Positions 34,997 to 46,474 of a DNA stretch of 64,000 bases are shown here, piece after piece. Location: NCBI GenBank assembly GCA_011800155.1, contig CM022375.1, positions 1,302,001 to 1,366,000 of the forward strand, written 5' to 3'. A model generated the notes under the pieces. It worked only from the letters and a program-made list of their open reading frames with translations. It was not told the origin of the DNA and made no database searches. The stretch's first letter is position 1. Every line of letters starts with the position of its first letter. The DNA is from Flammulina velutipes. Taxonomy: Eukaryota > Basidiomycota > Agaricomycetes > Agaricales > Physalacriaceae. A program made the position numbers and the translations under genes.

Positions 34997-36284
34997 CTAA
35001 ACCTCCTTGGACACTCCCCCAAGCTCAGTCTTCGTACCACCGGCAAGTTGCTTAGAGCTCTCGTGACGACTATCGTCCTCCGACAAATTCACCACCGACC
35101 TAACACTCCGCTCGAGATCAATACTATCCGTGACAGTGCCTGTAGCTGGCTGCGCGAAACGCAAGCTCTCCGCCAAAGACCTCATTGTCGACCTCATATG
35201 AGGAAGTGACCTACGCGTCCAGGAATCGTCTGGTCGCGCATAACCCGCTGCCACGCGAGCGATTATCAAGGTTGGCGCAAGTCCCTACACGTACAGGATA
35301 TCAATAACGTTACAAGTTGGAAAGGATAGTGCATACATACCGTGATTGTATATCCTAGAGCTTGCGCGAATAGTACCCGCTCGTCGAGCTCCTCCGTGAA
35401 GTACTGGGAATGAACGTCGAGCCCGATTCTAATCACGTAGATGGCTGTATACAAGATGGAAGACTCGATCAGAATCTCCATCAATCCACGGTAAGTCTTG
35501 AATGAATTTCTCCAGCCACTGACAGCAGCAATGCGATAGATGATTGCAGTGGTGCAGAAGACATTTGTAATAACTGTTGCCAATAGGAATGAGAGCTCCA
35601 GGTTGATGACTTGGTCAGGTTTCCAAATCATCGGCCTGAACAGAATGACGGCTCGCCAAACATAACAAACTAGAATTAGATGGATCTTAGAACGGTAGAA
35701 AGGTCTGTTGTAATGTACACACCTGGTACTGCTATAAAGGATGACCCAGGAATAATGACAATGAGCCATCTTCTGCCATACAGCACCCAGCATCACCAAA
35801 TCTACAGATTTCATTACAGATAATCACGAAGATTGGTGGAGTGGATAAATACCATTGTCATGTCAGCAAGTAGAATGCTGATGAGGGCGACCACATAATT
35901 CGTTACAGAGATCGGGAATAGCTCCCCGTGTCGGTAGGACAGAAGTGACCCGAGTTGCGCTTCCCGGGTTTCTCCATGTCGAATGTAGACCTTGTCAATG
36001 TAGGCCCAGGAATTGCTTGCCTGAATCATGACAAGGATCCACATGATAGTGATGAGGATTGAAGAGCCCACACGAGGCCTGCTCCCACGAGACACTACAC
36101 ATCCAGTTGAGATATATAAAAGTCAGATAAAGCGGGGCAACTTACAGGTCAAATAAAGTGCGACAAAGTAGACAGAGGTATACATTCCAAACCCCAGTAT
36201 GTCGAGGATGTGAGAATGAAGAACAGACGACACTTCATAAGTGATTTGTTCGTCTGTTAAACCAAAATTGGAATCGGAGGACAT
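34997..36284 (-). pseudogene. TM5: seven-helix membrane protein with an in-frame stop
   Basis: ATG 36284 (MSSDSNFGLTDEQITYEVSS) and TAG 34997-34999 mark the ends. Exons 1, 2, 4 and 5 match the array consensus: RPRVGSSILITIMWILVMI, LISILLADMTM, YRGLMEILIESSILYTAIY, PDDSWTRRSLPHMRSTMRSL. In exon 3 the invariant IWRCW motif reads IW-stop-CW: TGA at 35793-35795 replaces the CGA arginine codon of every sibling, a C-to-T change at a CpG. A product ending here would keep only three helices. All splice sites still look usable, so the loss appears recent. Readthrough or a sequencing error cannot be excluded. Confidence 0.75.
35793..35795 (-). other. Premature TGA in TM5 exon 3
   Basis: On plus CATCACCAAAT replaces CATCGCCAAAT of TM1, TM3 and TM4, turning CGA into TGA in the reading frame of exon 3, which starts in phase 0 after the TAG acceptor. 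Confidence 0.8.
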
Positions 36285-36303
36285 GGTAGCGTTATCGAGA
36301 GTT

Positions 36304-36345
36304 CCTGACGAGAGTAATTGTGCTGAAGAGTACCTTATATATAAG
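36304..36345 (-). promoter_or_regulatory. TM5 core promoter
   Basis: CTTATATATAAG (36334-36345) is a palindromic TATA box 50-61 bases upstream of the ATG. CTCGTCAGG (36304-36312, gene strand) lies 20-28 bases upstream. Both are intact although the gene has a stop codon. Confidence 0.5.
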
Positions 36346-37649
36346 CATCCCAACGGAAAAGAAAATACGAGACGCACTCGTTTGAACGACTCGGGAGAAT
36401 GTGATTCCTGGAGACGCGTTCCCGCATCACGATCGTGTTGGATTATCAGTGTACTGCAAGCACAATGTATGTTGAAGAAGCAATGTTTTGCACCCTGGAT
36501 CTTGAGCATGAGTGATCATCATCCCATTCATCATGGGCTGTGTCGTTATCTGCTACCAACTGAATACCCCAGAAGGCAATCAGTGGTGTGGTTCAAGATC
36601 ATCAAACGAGTAGCTAACCTGGGCCAGGAGCATGTTCATTGCTTTCTGATTCAAGGATCCAAGCCAAGACACTCTTCGACGTTCGTAGACGTGTCCCCCG
36701 GCTCTAGCTCAACAATGATTCAATAGTAGAATTTCCACGAAATACTCTGATCTACCTTGCTATCCTTCATTGTGCCGTTCAAGAGATTACACCTTGATCG
36801 GGACAAGCGAAGAAAGCAAAACAGTAGGTACATCCACGGATCACAAGTAGGTATCCTCAACGAAGTATATACACAGAGGCGTCTTGGATGCTGTCCCGAA
36901 TAGATCATATATTCGTTACACAGGTTGAGAGCAAGCTCGCGATATAGATGTGACACCGTTCCTAGCGACTCGTAGTAAGCTCGAAGCCAATGGTACTTAC
37001 CCGCACGTCTAGATCACTACAGGTAGCGAAACTTTCGTCAGATTCGTTCAAAACGCACCATCAAGTCGTCTAGGAACACTATCCAAAGAGATATACAACA
37101 CCATCGACGTTTGAGAGGGTCAATGTGCTGATGTTTCATGACCCAGCCTGGAAGAATAGCGTAAACACTGACTTCTGGCGCCAAAGATGAGATTTCCTAC
37201 CTGAAGTCCTGAGGGAACGAACAGGAAAGCAGAGCGTAGCAGTCGACGAAACCGCGGGATCCACAAATCTGGCGTACAGACGTTCGATGACAGAAATCGT
37301 CTGGATAAAGACAGCGAACACCGATTGCAGAATGATATCTAGCCGGCCAGAACAAACGGGCTTTTCGTCCCGATTACGAAAGCCACCCACAGCGTACAGT
37401 ATGAGTAAAGGTTGACGCGGATTGCATTCCGGGGTGACACACTCGACCGCGGTCCTATCTTGTGAGATTTCCTGGATGGCTGGTGGTCATGAAGTGGGTA
37501 GGTTCCAAGAAAACGATTGTCGACAGGCATTGTGCCAAATGACTGTAAAGAGCAACTGTACGACGACACCAGCCAGCTAGATACGAGATGAAGAATGGGG
37601 GGAGGGAACAACAACAAGCTGACTACAACGATGGGTGCGAAAAGCTGGG
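36346..37649. other. TM5 upstream spacer, three-copy duplicated segment
   Basis: It parallels 21500-22250 and 47880-48700. Shared words include GAGCTCGCGAT-like near 36930 and 48453, CCGTTCCTA-CGACTC near 36956 and 48480, and TGATGTTTCAT near 37130 and 48660. Reading frames differ between copies. I could not name an ancestral gene. Confidence 0.5.
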
Positions 37650-38480
37650 AGACGCAGTCACAATAGGAACAACGGCTTCAAGCGATAATGATATGTGCCC
37701 GGCGGAAGGCCCTTCCATGTGTCGAACGATGGTAGTCCGCTGAGAAGATCTGACCGTTCAGTAGTAGTAGACCAGGTCGTGGAATAGAATGAGCATACCA
37801 TCATATGCGCGATATCGCCATACCGAACGGCACCTGGGTGAGTGTTAGTCTCCCTGTCGTTCATTCGAAAAAGGTACGCACAGAAGTTCCAACTCAGACG
37901 CGACATCGCCACTAGCTTTCAAATATTCTTACTCTGCACTCAGCGCAGCTATCCAGGTGTGTGTCCTCCATGCTGGATCGAGACACGTGTTACCTCCGGA
38001 TATGAGGGAGTGGAGGCTTGGGGATGCTGTGGGCAACGCACAAACAATATGCAAGTTACGAAAACATCCAAGACGCTCGCGCAGAGACTACCGCCCAGAA
38101 TAATGGTCGTTTGTACGCTGAGTCGTTCATGATGAGTGGGAGAATTCCGCAGGCGATGGTCTAGTGGTTCTATTCTGAGAAATCCTTCGTAGACGAACTA
38201 AGACAGAAAGTCAGCTAGAAGTGACCAATTCAGAGTGCGCAAGACGAGGTAGCAGCTCTGTGGGTACATACACGGCCGGAGGAAATTGGGAGGAAAGACG
38301 GAACAAAACTATCACATGGACTTGTAGGCTCTTGTTTGGCACTGTGGCGCATCCCATCCTGCCTCTTGCCATCATCATACTTTTCTGCAGATGACTTTCT
38401 CTGTTTACGCCTTTGCAACTCAGTTAACCAAATCATTATCAGATGGCAATATCGAGCCACCTCAACGTCGACGCTCAACG
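37650..38480 (+). repeat. Block R, copy 5 (core at 38313, E-box changed to CACATG)
   Basis: The core reads ATCACATGGACTTGTAGGC, CTTGTTTGGCACTGTGGCGC, preceded by GGGAGGAAAGACGGA. It is the only copy in which the central CACGTG hexamer is altered. It lies upstream of TM5, the copy with the stop codon. Confidence 0.65.
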
Positions 38481-39204
38481 ACCCCCCGGGAGTCTAATCT
38501 GCATGTGAACTTCCCTAACCATTCCTGTGCAAACCTACTGTCAATCGTCGGGACTAGACCTTCCCGGCCAAACAAAGGCATTATGCTTCGTCCCTTTGTC
38601 ATGAATTAAACCATGTGCCCCACCGAAAGCGACTCTGATTGCACTGTGCAGAGAAATATACCATGATCACGTAGTGGCTCAAATTCAGAAAAGATGGTCT
38701 CCTCTCCGCTATCTGTTTACCTATAACTTAGACCTGACGGCATCTTTTGAAGCTGCTGCAACAACTTCCCACTAGCTGGAGGAGTATGGAGTTAATGCCA
38801 CTGATCTCAAGTGGGAAGTCTCGCGAAGGCATGTCCGAGTCCACCCCCTAATTCTAAGAAGACAATTACCTTCATTTCCGTTGTGTTCTACGCGACGGTC
38901 CCACTGTTGCCGAACTCTGTTTTTCGGCTCTTTGACTCTCCTAGAGCTCTTCAGCTTTGTTTACATAACATTTGGAGAATTGAATTTCAAGCTTGAAGAC
39001 ACTGTTTGTTCGCGGACCCTTCTCCACCTCCAGAGCCTTATAATCCACATTCTCGACAACGAGAATATATTTTTCAGTGGTGCATTGACATTGGTTGATC
39101 CGTAGTTCGATCCACCATTGTGTGCTTATTGTCACTGTATTCGAACTACATAAAGGGAGCCCTCGAATCCCAAATACTCAAAACTATCCCACTTTTCGCC
39201 CTTC
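38481..39204. other. Spacer left of the 39205 gene
   Basis: The first 100 bases continue the right arm of block R. The rest shows no gene. AAAGGGAGCCCTCGAATC near 39155 is close upstream of the next ATG; no convincing TATA box. Confidence 0.35.
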
Positions 39205-40011
39205 ATGAACCGTCTCGGTATGCCTAAACTGGAAAGGGAGTGCGATAATCGACGCTGCCGTAAAGTCAACTCACCGCAGGCCGTCGAGGGGCAATATGTA
39301 TGCTTACACTGCCAGAAAGGCACATATCAAATCACCACTGAAGAAGCTGCCGCCTGCACCTATAGCTCCTTGAGGATACAGGAGCGCCACCACTGCGATG
39401 AGGAGAGAAAGCGTCTTGCAGCCAAGAATGACAATTCATTCATTTCCTCCTTTTTCCTGGGAGAAGAAAAGTGTAGGCAAAACATGGCAAAGGCACAGTA
39501 CGATGAATATGAGCGACTGGGACGTCACCGCCAGCGCATGGTAATGGCTCGGAAGGTCGAGGAAGAAGCACGTATAGCCCCACAGAAGAGCGAAGCAGCA
39601 TCTCAGTCAGCGCACCGAGCACACGAAGAGGCTGATCACCAGCTGCGTATCCAGCAGGAGCACGAGGCTGAGCTAGAGAAGACGGTCAGAGACGCGCGTA
39701 TGCGAGAGAAGAGGAACAAGCAGAACACGGGCGTATATAGTCTTGTTGAACGTAGACGGGCCCAGATGCGTCATGTTGAGTCCCCCCCTCCCGCCCGTGT
39801 TCATCACTCCGCTCGCGCCTTCACGCCATCTGGCTCCGGCTCCGGTTCTTTCCACAACGTCAACCCACCGACCGTTCGTGATCATCATCAGGCCTCTAAG
39901 CCATCCAGCTCCAGGTCTGCTCCTAACGTCAATGCGACGGCTCCCCACCATCCACTGCCTCCATTCCCGCATGTCCAATTGGATGAACCACCTTTGCGTC
40001 ACCGGTGCTAG
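39205..40011 (+). CDS. Zinc-binding and coiled-coil protein, function unknown
   Basis: Single exon, 268 residues. The N-terminus has four cysteines spaced as a zinc site (C13, C18, C33, C36: CX4C-X14-CX2C). A charged helical stretch follows, rich in E, K, R and A (about residues 90-190: ARKVEEEARIAPQKSEAASQ and beyond), probably a coiled coil. The tail is Pro/Ser/His-rich and disordered (SGSGSGSFHNVNPP). No family recognised. The gene ends 89 bases left of the left terminal repeat of the MULE transposon, so it is a host gene, a separate element's gene, or transposon cargo only if the true end lies further left. Confidence 0.6.
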   Translation: MNRLGMPKLERECDNRRCRKVNSPQAVEGQYVCLHCQKGTYQITTEEAAACTYSSLRIQERHHCDEERKRLAAKNDNSFISSFFLGEEKCRQNMAKAQYDEYERLGRHRQRMVMARKVEEEARIAPQKSEAASQSAHRAHEEADHQLRIQQEHEAELEKTVRDARMREKRNKQNTGVYSLVERRRAQMRHVESPPPARVHHSARAFTPSGSGSGSFHNVNPPTVRDHHQASKPSSSRSAPNVNATAPHHPLPPFPHVQLDEPPLRHRC

Positions 40012-40100
40012 CCCCATATTGCTCGTCGGCATTGACTGGTGAAGGTGAGTTCTCCGTTACCCAATGTTTAGAATACATACTCATCTTATTCCGAGTATAT

Positions 40101-40230
40101 ACCAAAGTAGTACAATTAGTCCGTTGTAAGTAGCTAAAATCGGTAGTACTAGCTAAGATTGGAGTGTCCCAAAGCGAACGAGCTAAAATCAGATCACACC
40201 AAACATCAAGCTAAAATTGGCACATTTGCG
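40101..40230 (+). repeat. Left terminal inverted repeat of the MULE element
   Basis: ACCAAAGTAGTACAATTAG starts the repeat. AGCTAAAAT or AGCTAAGAT words recur at about 40132, 40151, 40180 and 40209. Confidence 0.75.
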
Positions 40231-40659
40231 CCGCCGCCGCCGTATGGTTTCCCGATTAGGATGAGTGGGACGGAAGATTTGTTTCCCTTTTCCTCCCGCC
40301 ATCGAGATTCCACACTCTGCAGAAGCGCGAAACGATGGATGAGAATGATAAACAGACTATGCTCAGGGTCTTTCAAGCAAGTCCTGCACGTATTGGACGG
40401 TTCAAAGCCTTCCTGGGTGTGTCATACCTAGACATTAGATATTATTCACTGATGCACTTTTCATTCAGCTCTCCCACCCGAGCTGTCCAGCTATTGTGAT
40501 GAATCACGGTCACTAGATTGGGTCGATCCAAAAAGATATCGAGAGTTTTTGACCAGCCTAGAATCAAACGAAGCTATGTACGTGCATCATGGTCCATGGA
40601 CCTAGCATCGCTTACGACTAATTACCCCGAAAAGGCCAAACGACCTACCGGCATCCAAT

Positions 40660-43600
40660 ATGCTTCGTCGCGTGCGTTCTCCTTCCATAGAGATACTTGA
40701 CGGACCCCCCAGCCCATCTCCGACACATCCAAGACCTGCAAAAAAGGCGCGTCTACAATCCAGCACCAAAAGCTTTGCTATTCCTGCAGTGGTGAAGGAC
40801 GAACCAGTCGTCATCGACATTGATGATGATGATCCTCCTTTAAGCAAGCCCGAGCCAGATTCTGATGACGAGATGGCGCTCATTGATGGTAAATCCTATT
40901 CATCCTTGTCCGGCCGAGTCACTAATCCAAGATGTATCAGGACGGGCTCTTGGCGGGTCGAAGGCAAAGAAGCCGACCAAGTCAAAACAACTGACGAACC
41001 CCCAATGCACTATCTACATCACGGCAATTACTCGGGTGAAGGAGGTTGTGTATCTTACTGGTTTACCGGAACGAATGCCATGCGAGCCTGATGTCTGCTA
41101 TGTGCTGGATCTCACTGATGTGAATCTTGGTGAATCACGATCCGGAAAACCTCGTGGAATGCAAAACTTCCTTAAATCGGAGGTGATGTCCTTTCCTGAA
41201 GCACATCATGTTGTATACTTACTGTTTGCGTAGGATCATGATTCATGGGGACAAGGTACCGGTGGAAGCTCGACGAAACCTATCGCATTCCGGATGTTTG
41301 AGGAGGGTGTAGACAACACAAAGCCTGGGATTCCGACAAAGCGATCAAGTGCACAGTGCAACGGCGCTCTCGTATGTGACTTATTCGACAAAACATTGCT
41401 CCAAAACTATGAACGTCGCAGTGAGACAGATATGTCTACAGCCAATTCGATTTTCGCCGCGCGGACACAGCAAAACATGGCAGACGAGGGTTCTCTCGCA
41501 TCGAAAGCTGCATCGTACGTTGGATCTATTGAATTTACTCCCACGTCTGAAACTTGATGAACAGGTTTTTCAATGTTGTCAAACGCATGTGTTGCAAGAA
41601 AATCGGATGTAATGGTAGTCCTACCTTGCGTTCACTAACCAATGTACGCTGTTGATTGTCCTACTTTCCGTACATAACTCTAACACATTCTTGCCAGGGG
41701 CCAAACAACGACGGGAAGTATATGTTTGTCGGATGTACTCAGTGGGACCTGAATGAACAGTATGAACATCGCTATGCTGCAATTCCAGTAGATGTAGATG
41801 AGACGCTGCTGAAGGCAGTGTTAGCGGGAAAGAAGATGGGTGGTCCCGCGGAAACGACGTCATGCGCATATCTTGCGCACCCTCGACATGCACAAATAGA
41901 TTGTCGTCAGTGATTCAATTCTCTGCTCTATCATTCTATTTACCCACTATCAGCACAAATACACTATCGGGAGTCCGTTCTTCACAGTGCCAAAGTTGTG
42001 AAACGGGCATGTACAGTACAGAAGATGATGTGGACATCCATTGACCCTGCTGTCAAGAAAGTTGCTATCGTCTTTCAGAATCGACATACTCATCCACCAT
42101 TCCCAAAGGAGAAAGTGACGAAGGAGGTCCGGGACGATATCAAAAAGAGTTTCGTCGCGACAAACTCTACAAGGATTACCGGCGGCAAACTCAATCACGG
42201 TATGCTTTTGCCACTATTGTGTCGGATCCGAACTGAGGAGAGTTATGCAGCGCCAACAACAATCTCTACTCTTGGTGGAAAAACCTTGAGTGAAAGTCAC
42301 CCGTCCTTGATCAACAAGCGCCACATCCGAAAGGAGTTAAAGGTTCTCAAGAAGATAGCCAGTCCCGCCGGACTCGAGTGGCCAGGTGAGTGGAATCCAT
42401 CAACATTTTGGCAGCTACCTGATTCAGCGCGAAGGTGTCATGCAGCTTTTCGAAGACGAGAAAAAGGTTGCGCAGGATCAGAGATATTTGCATTCTCTTC
42501 GTTCTCATGGCGACATCTGTGTCGCGGTCTGCATGGTACCGTACTTTGCGGAGCTCATTCATTTGGCATTGTACCTTGTTGCAGACTTTACATTCAAGCG
42601 AGTACATGGCGAAACAAATGAATGGGAAGTTGCAATATGGGACGCCGGGATTGATCACCGTATGTGTATATTTCCAATGCATTTACAGCCTCATCGACTG
42701 AATTTGTGTTAGGAATCACAGTTGCCCGTGCCTTTTGCAATTCTCAATCAAGCGAGGCATTCACGATCATTTGGGCAGAATTTTTCTCGGTAATCCAAGC
42801 TGTGTCAAGCAAGCAGTTTCGCCTTTTCCCATTTGACTCGAAAGGCAATTGCCATGCCATTATTCTAGACATGGAAGCAGCCCAAGTTATTGGTCTTGGA
42901 CGAGCGATACTGCAGCTGGGTATGAATAACCCTCAGGGACAGGATCTGGAAACACCTGATGAAGTCGTCTCGTTCATCATCAAGCTTTGCAGTGTTCATT
43001 GGGATCGGTATGTGCTTATGACGCCATCATTGGACGTAGTAGTATGGTCATTAACAGAGTTTAGATCAGGTGAAACGCTCGCGACACATGTACCTCGGGC
43101 AGACGTCGACTTTGCTCTACGTATCCGCGGTCTCGATAACGAAGCTGATATCGCAGCTTGGCATAAGTGGTGTTTGGAGCATCCGTCAGAACATGTCAGA
43201 AGTGAGAGTTCCATCATGTTCCCGTACACACCGCTTACACCTTGAACAGATTGGTATGCACACAAAGTCAAGCATCCCTGGCTTCTTGGAGGCTTCAATC
43301 AGAATTTATCTCAAATTTCACGGGAGAGCTGGACGCTTACTCCTTCTCAATCTAATCTGGTCGAGAGCGCACATGTTGCAACTAATTATGCAACGGGTAT
43401 AAATCTTCCTCTTGTCGAGGCAATCAGATCGTAGGTCTTAACATATAGTCTCATACACTTTCTGTCTGACAAATATCTACTCTAGCGCTCGCGATAATGA
43501 TTTCGCAGCTGCAGGCGAGCATGTCCGGCAGCGAGACCACGGTATCCTTCACAATCTTCACAACTCTATGGCTGACCGCATGCAACGAACCATCAGCCGA

Positions 43601-44677
43601 AAATCATCTCGGACTGTCCGGGTCAAATCCTACGCTAATCTTGAGGACGACATAGCAATACTAGCTGCCAATGTCGACAACGACACAAAATCCAAAGGCT
43701 TACAGCGGGAGATCAATCTCAAGTTAAAGGATGCAACTGGAGACCGGCGCACAGAACTTTACAGAGAACTGAAATCCATTGATGAGTCACTTATTGGCGC
43801 TGCAGAGCGCAAGGACCGTTTGAAAGCTTCAAAACAGTCGTTGAAGCAGATGGGTAAACGTCCGCGCAAGCTGCACAGACATAGTTCTGTGACATCGTCA
43901 GATTACGAGCCTCCTCTTGTCGGGACAAGACGCGATGATACTACCTCGGAATATGGATGTCAGTCATCACCTCTAGGCTCTCATTTATGTAAATCACTCA
44001 TTTCATGTTTTCTATAGCCTTGGAATTTGACCAACCCGATGATGAGCCGGCAGAATCCAACGGGGAAGCACTCCCACATGAACCACTGGCCAGTGAAGAC
44101 GCAAACGACTTCGGATTCCTGGATGTACCGCCTGAGGACAACATCCCAAACTGGCTCGATGGCGCTGAAGATCTCGACTTGGATCTATCTCTTCCGTTCG
44201 ACGTGGATGCAGACCTGTCAGGGGGACCGGGACTTCAATGTTGGGAAGACGGACTAGGCAATGTATTGGGTCATGACCCGTGGAGCAACAGCGACTTAGA
44301 TTTCCTGACTAATTGGCTGGCGAGTACCAGTGTACTGCTTCCGGAGATTGGATCAGACACAGTGTGCGTCCTTTTCATTCTCAGTTGCATCAGATCACAT
44401 ATTTATCAGGCAAACATCGAATGCTGGGCCAAGTGTTGAGCCCAGCATGGCATTGCCGCCAACCACAAATGTCGAAGCACCATTTCCCGCGGCAGCACCA
44501 GCAATCAGACGTTCCAATCGGGTAGCGAAGCCCGTGTCTCGGGGTCCAGTTCAGCAGAGTGCCGTGGCGCCAGTTAAAAAGAAATGGAGACGTCAGTGGG
44601 CAGGCTATGCCGAGTCGGATGAAGCGCCTGACGCATTTTCGCCCCGGCTGCCAGCGGAAGACTCGGATAGTCCTTAG
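40660..44677 (+). CDS. MULE-type transposase (about 13 exons)
   Basis: Starts ATG 40660 (MLRRVRSPSIEILDGPPS) and stops TAG 44675-44677. Exons are short, with introns of about 45-85 bases; the first three junctions (40888/40941, 41182/41234, 41514/41565) join cleanly. An acidic N-terminus is followed by a cysteine-rich DNA-binding part (MCCKKIGCNG, then KYMFVGCTQWDLNEQYEHRY). The catalytic core has VADFTFKRVHGE (first Asp), VARAFCNSQSSEAFTIIWAE, and AIILDMEAAQVIGLGRAIL (second Asp). The C-terminal part has WYAHKVKHPWLLGG and GINLPLVEAI, then a coiled coil, an acidic region and a basic end with NRVAKPVS. In my reading the junction between 41614 and 41698 shifts frame by one base, so this copy may be inactive. 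Family call by motif memory. Confidence 0.7.
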
Positions 44678-44879
44678 AGAAACATATTTAAATATCGCTG
44701 CGTATCTTTCAATGTCAGTACTCGTACTCGAGTCAGCTTCCACATCACCATGTCCCTTCCAGTCGCCATCAGCGACTGGGGCAAACGAGTCGCTGATGGG
44801 AACAGGATGACATCACTGATAGCGCGGCGGTGCACAGCCACCGTCGGGATAACCAATTTAAGCTGGTTGACGGGTGGGC

Positions 44880-44994
44880 AGAGTGTCAATCCAATTCTAG
44901 CTCGTTAACAGTACATTGATACCAATTTTAGCTCGTTAATAGTACATCAACACCAATTTTAGCTCGTTCAACGGACTAATTGTACAACTTTGGT
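44880..44994 (-). repeat. Right terminal inverted repeat with internal 31-base tandem units
   Basis: Read on minus, AACGAGCTAAAATTGGTGTT is followed by two more near copies spaced about 31 bases apart. The outermost bases match the left end in inverted order. Confidence 0.8.
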
Positions 44995-45089
44995 CGTGCC
45001 TCTCTTATTCCCCAGCCTTGCTAAGCCAAATTGGCACTGTAGCTACCATTAGTTACATTTAAAGCTTGAGGCTTTAAAAATCGAATATG
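44995..45089. other. Short spacer right of the MULE element
   Basis: Nothing recognised. Confidence 0.3.
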
Positions 45090-46150
45090 TACTCATTTGG
45101 AATAGCCAGAGGCTGCCAGACGAAGCACGGATGAGAAAGGTAATATCGACTGCTGATGTGTGGGCAAAACACTGAGCAGGGCAATCACACGTCCTGGGTG
45201 GTGTGAAGAGCGATGACTGCAACGGCTGATCGATGACAGCCTGCTTCTGTTTGTTAGCGGTCAAGATGGCGAGGTATGGAAGGAACATACCTTCAATCCA
45301 GAAGCTCCGTGTTTGAAGGGCTCGCCTTGGAAGCCCGGTAGATGGCGAAGGATATATACAGCCTATTGACTGCAAGCATTAGCTTGTGTTCTGTTTATTT
45401 GGGCCATATCTACTATAATAAAACGCAAAGGCCTCGAGGCCTGCTTCTTCCCCCTTCTCATTGGCTCAATCTCTCGATCCTCATTGGCTCTTTTTCTCCA
45501 TCCGCATTGGCTCTCTCCGTTGTTCGGACCGTCCTCCGTAGCGGGGCAATTCAAATTTCACAAGTTACTTGCGTGGCGCTGGCACAATTGCTCACGCGCA
45601 CGGGTCGGGCTCGCTTTATAGCCTTAGGTCAATTACTTACTGTCTCCACGTGTCAGACTCTGTTTCTGGATTGGCTACAAACGAGTTCAGAACCTTTTGC
45701 AATGTTAACCACCATCACTTTTATGCTCCCCGGTCTCACGGGTAACTTCTAGTACGCACCTGTGATCCAGCGTGGACGTGAGGTAATAGACGTTCTCTTG
45801 TTCCCGCGCTGCAATCGACGCGACCATTTCGATTTCGGCGGTAAGCGTGACCTCTTAGATACTTTTTATCCGAGCTCCAGATGGTGATATGTGGGTGTAA
45901 AAGCTGCGAATGGGGTGAGTAAGGTTAGTAACAATATGGTGTGGACACGTACAGTTCAACAGAACACAAACTTCCAAGATGGCGACGAAGGTTGTTTAAA
46001 ATAGATCTGTAGTCATTCCAAGGTTGGCAAATTCCGTACTCCTTCGCACACGCATAGCTGAAGATGAAGTGAGATGGGATCATAACAGGAGGCAAAGCAA
46101 TCTTAATCACGTGGACTTATAGACCTTTGTTTGTCTGTGGCGTGCCAGCC
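45090..46150 (+). repeat. Block R, copy 6 (core CACGTG at 46108)
   Basis: The core reads AATCACGTGGACTTATAGACC, with TTGTTTGTCTGTGGCG. The left part (45150-45300) is close to copies 1 and 2: CTGCTTCTGTTTGTTAGC against CTGCTTCTGTTCGTTAGC. About 400 bases in the middle (45360-45760) have no counterpart there and include the CCAAT cluster. This copy lies on the 3' side of TM6. Confidence 0.65.
45429..45512. promoter_or_regulatory. CCAAT cluster with a 14-base palindrome
   Basis: ATTGGCT (inverted CCAAT) occurs at 45460, 45483 and 45506, spaced exactly 23 bases apart, next to the palindrome AGGCCTCGAGGCCT (45429-45442). It could bind the HAP/NF-Y complex, or be a decayed short tandem repeat. No gene start is evident nearby. 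Confidence 0.4.
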
Positions 46151-46474
46151 ACTCGCGCCACACTCGCAATTGAGCACGATCCTGGATTCCGCTTTGCTCA
46201 CTGCTGCTCACCTGGCTTTCAAACAAAGACTTATCCCATTAACTCATTCTGTATGATACCGTACCGACTCGCTTTCTTAAGCTTTTTGTCACTCTAATCA
46301 AATCTAACATCTCGTTCCACTTACCCAGCAAGAAGAGCAAATGGAAACTCAATACGTGAATATGACGAATAAAAAAGCAGTGAGGAATTGATGACGGTAG
46401 GTATTAGGTAGGTATGGCATATATACTTCGGAAAGTTCCTCGAGCGAGCATATACATAATAGGTAGAAGGCAGC
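46151..46474. other. Spacer between block R copy 6 and TM6
   Basis: No gene. Probably the TM6 3' untranslated region at its right end. Confidence 0.4.

Larger units (their letters stand above)
40101..44994 (+). mobile_element. Mutator-like (MULE) DNA transposon, 4.9 kb
   Basis: The outermost 26 bases on the left (40101-40126) match the inverted right end (44969-44994) at 25 of 26 positions; they begin ACCAAAGT and end TTAGTCCGTTG. Inside each end are several copies of AGCTAAAATTGG-like words pointing inward, so the inverted region extends to about 40230 and 44880. No matching direct duplication is visible at the outer flanks (CCGAGTATAT left, CGTGCCTCTC right), which suggests an old insertion or a slightly misplaced boundary. 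The interior carries one spliced plus-strand transposase gene. Confidence 0.75.

Noticed and set aside
40091..45010. Target-site duplication flanking the MULE element
   Set aside because: CCGAGTATAT on the left and CGTGCCTCTC on the right do not match at any short offset I tried.
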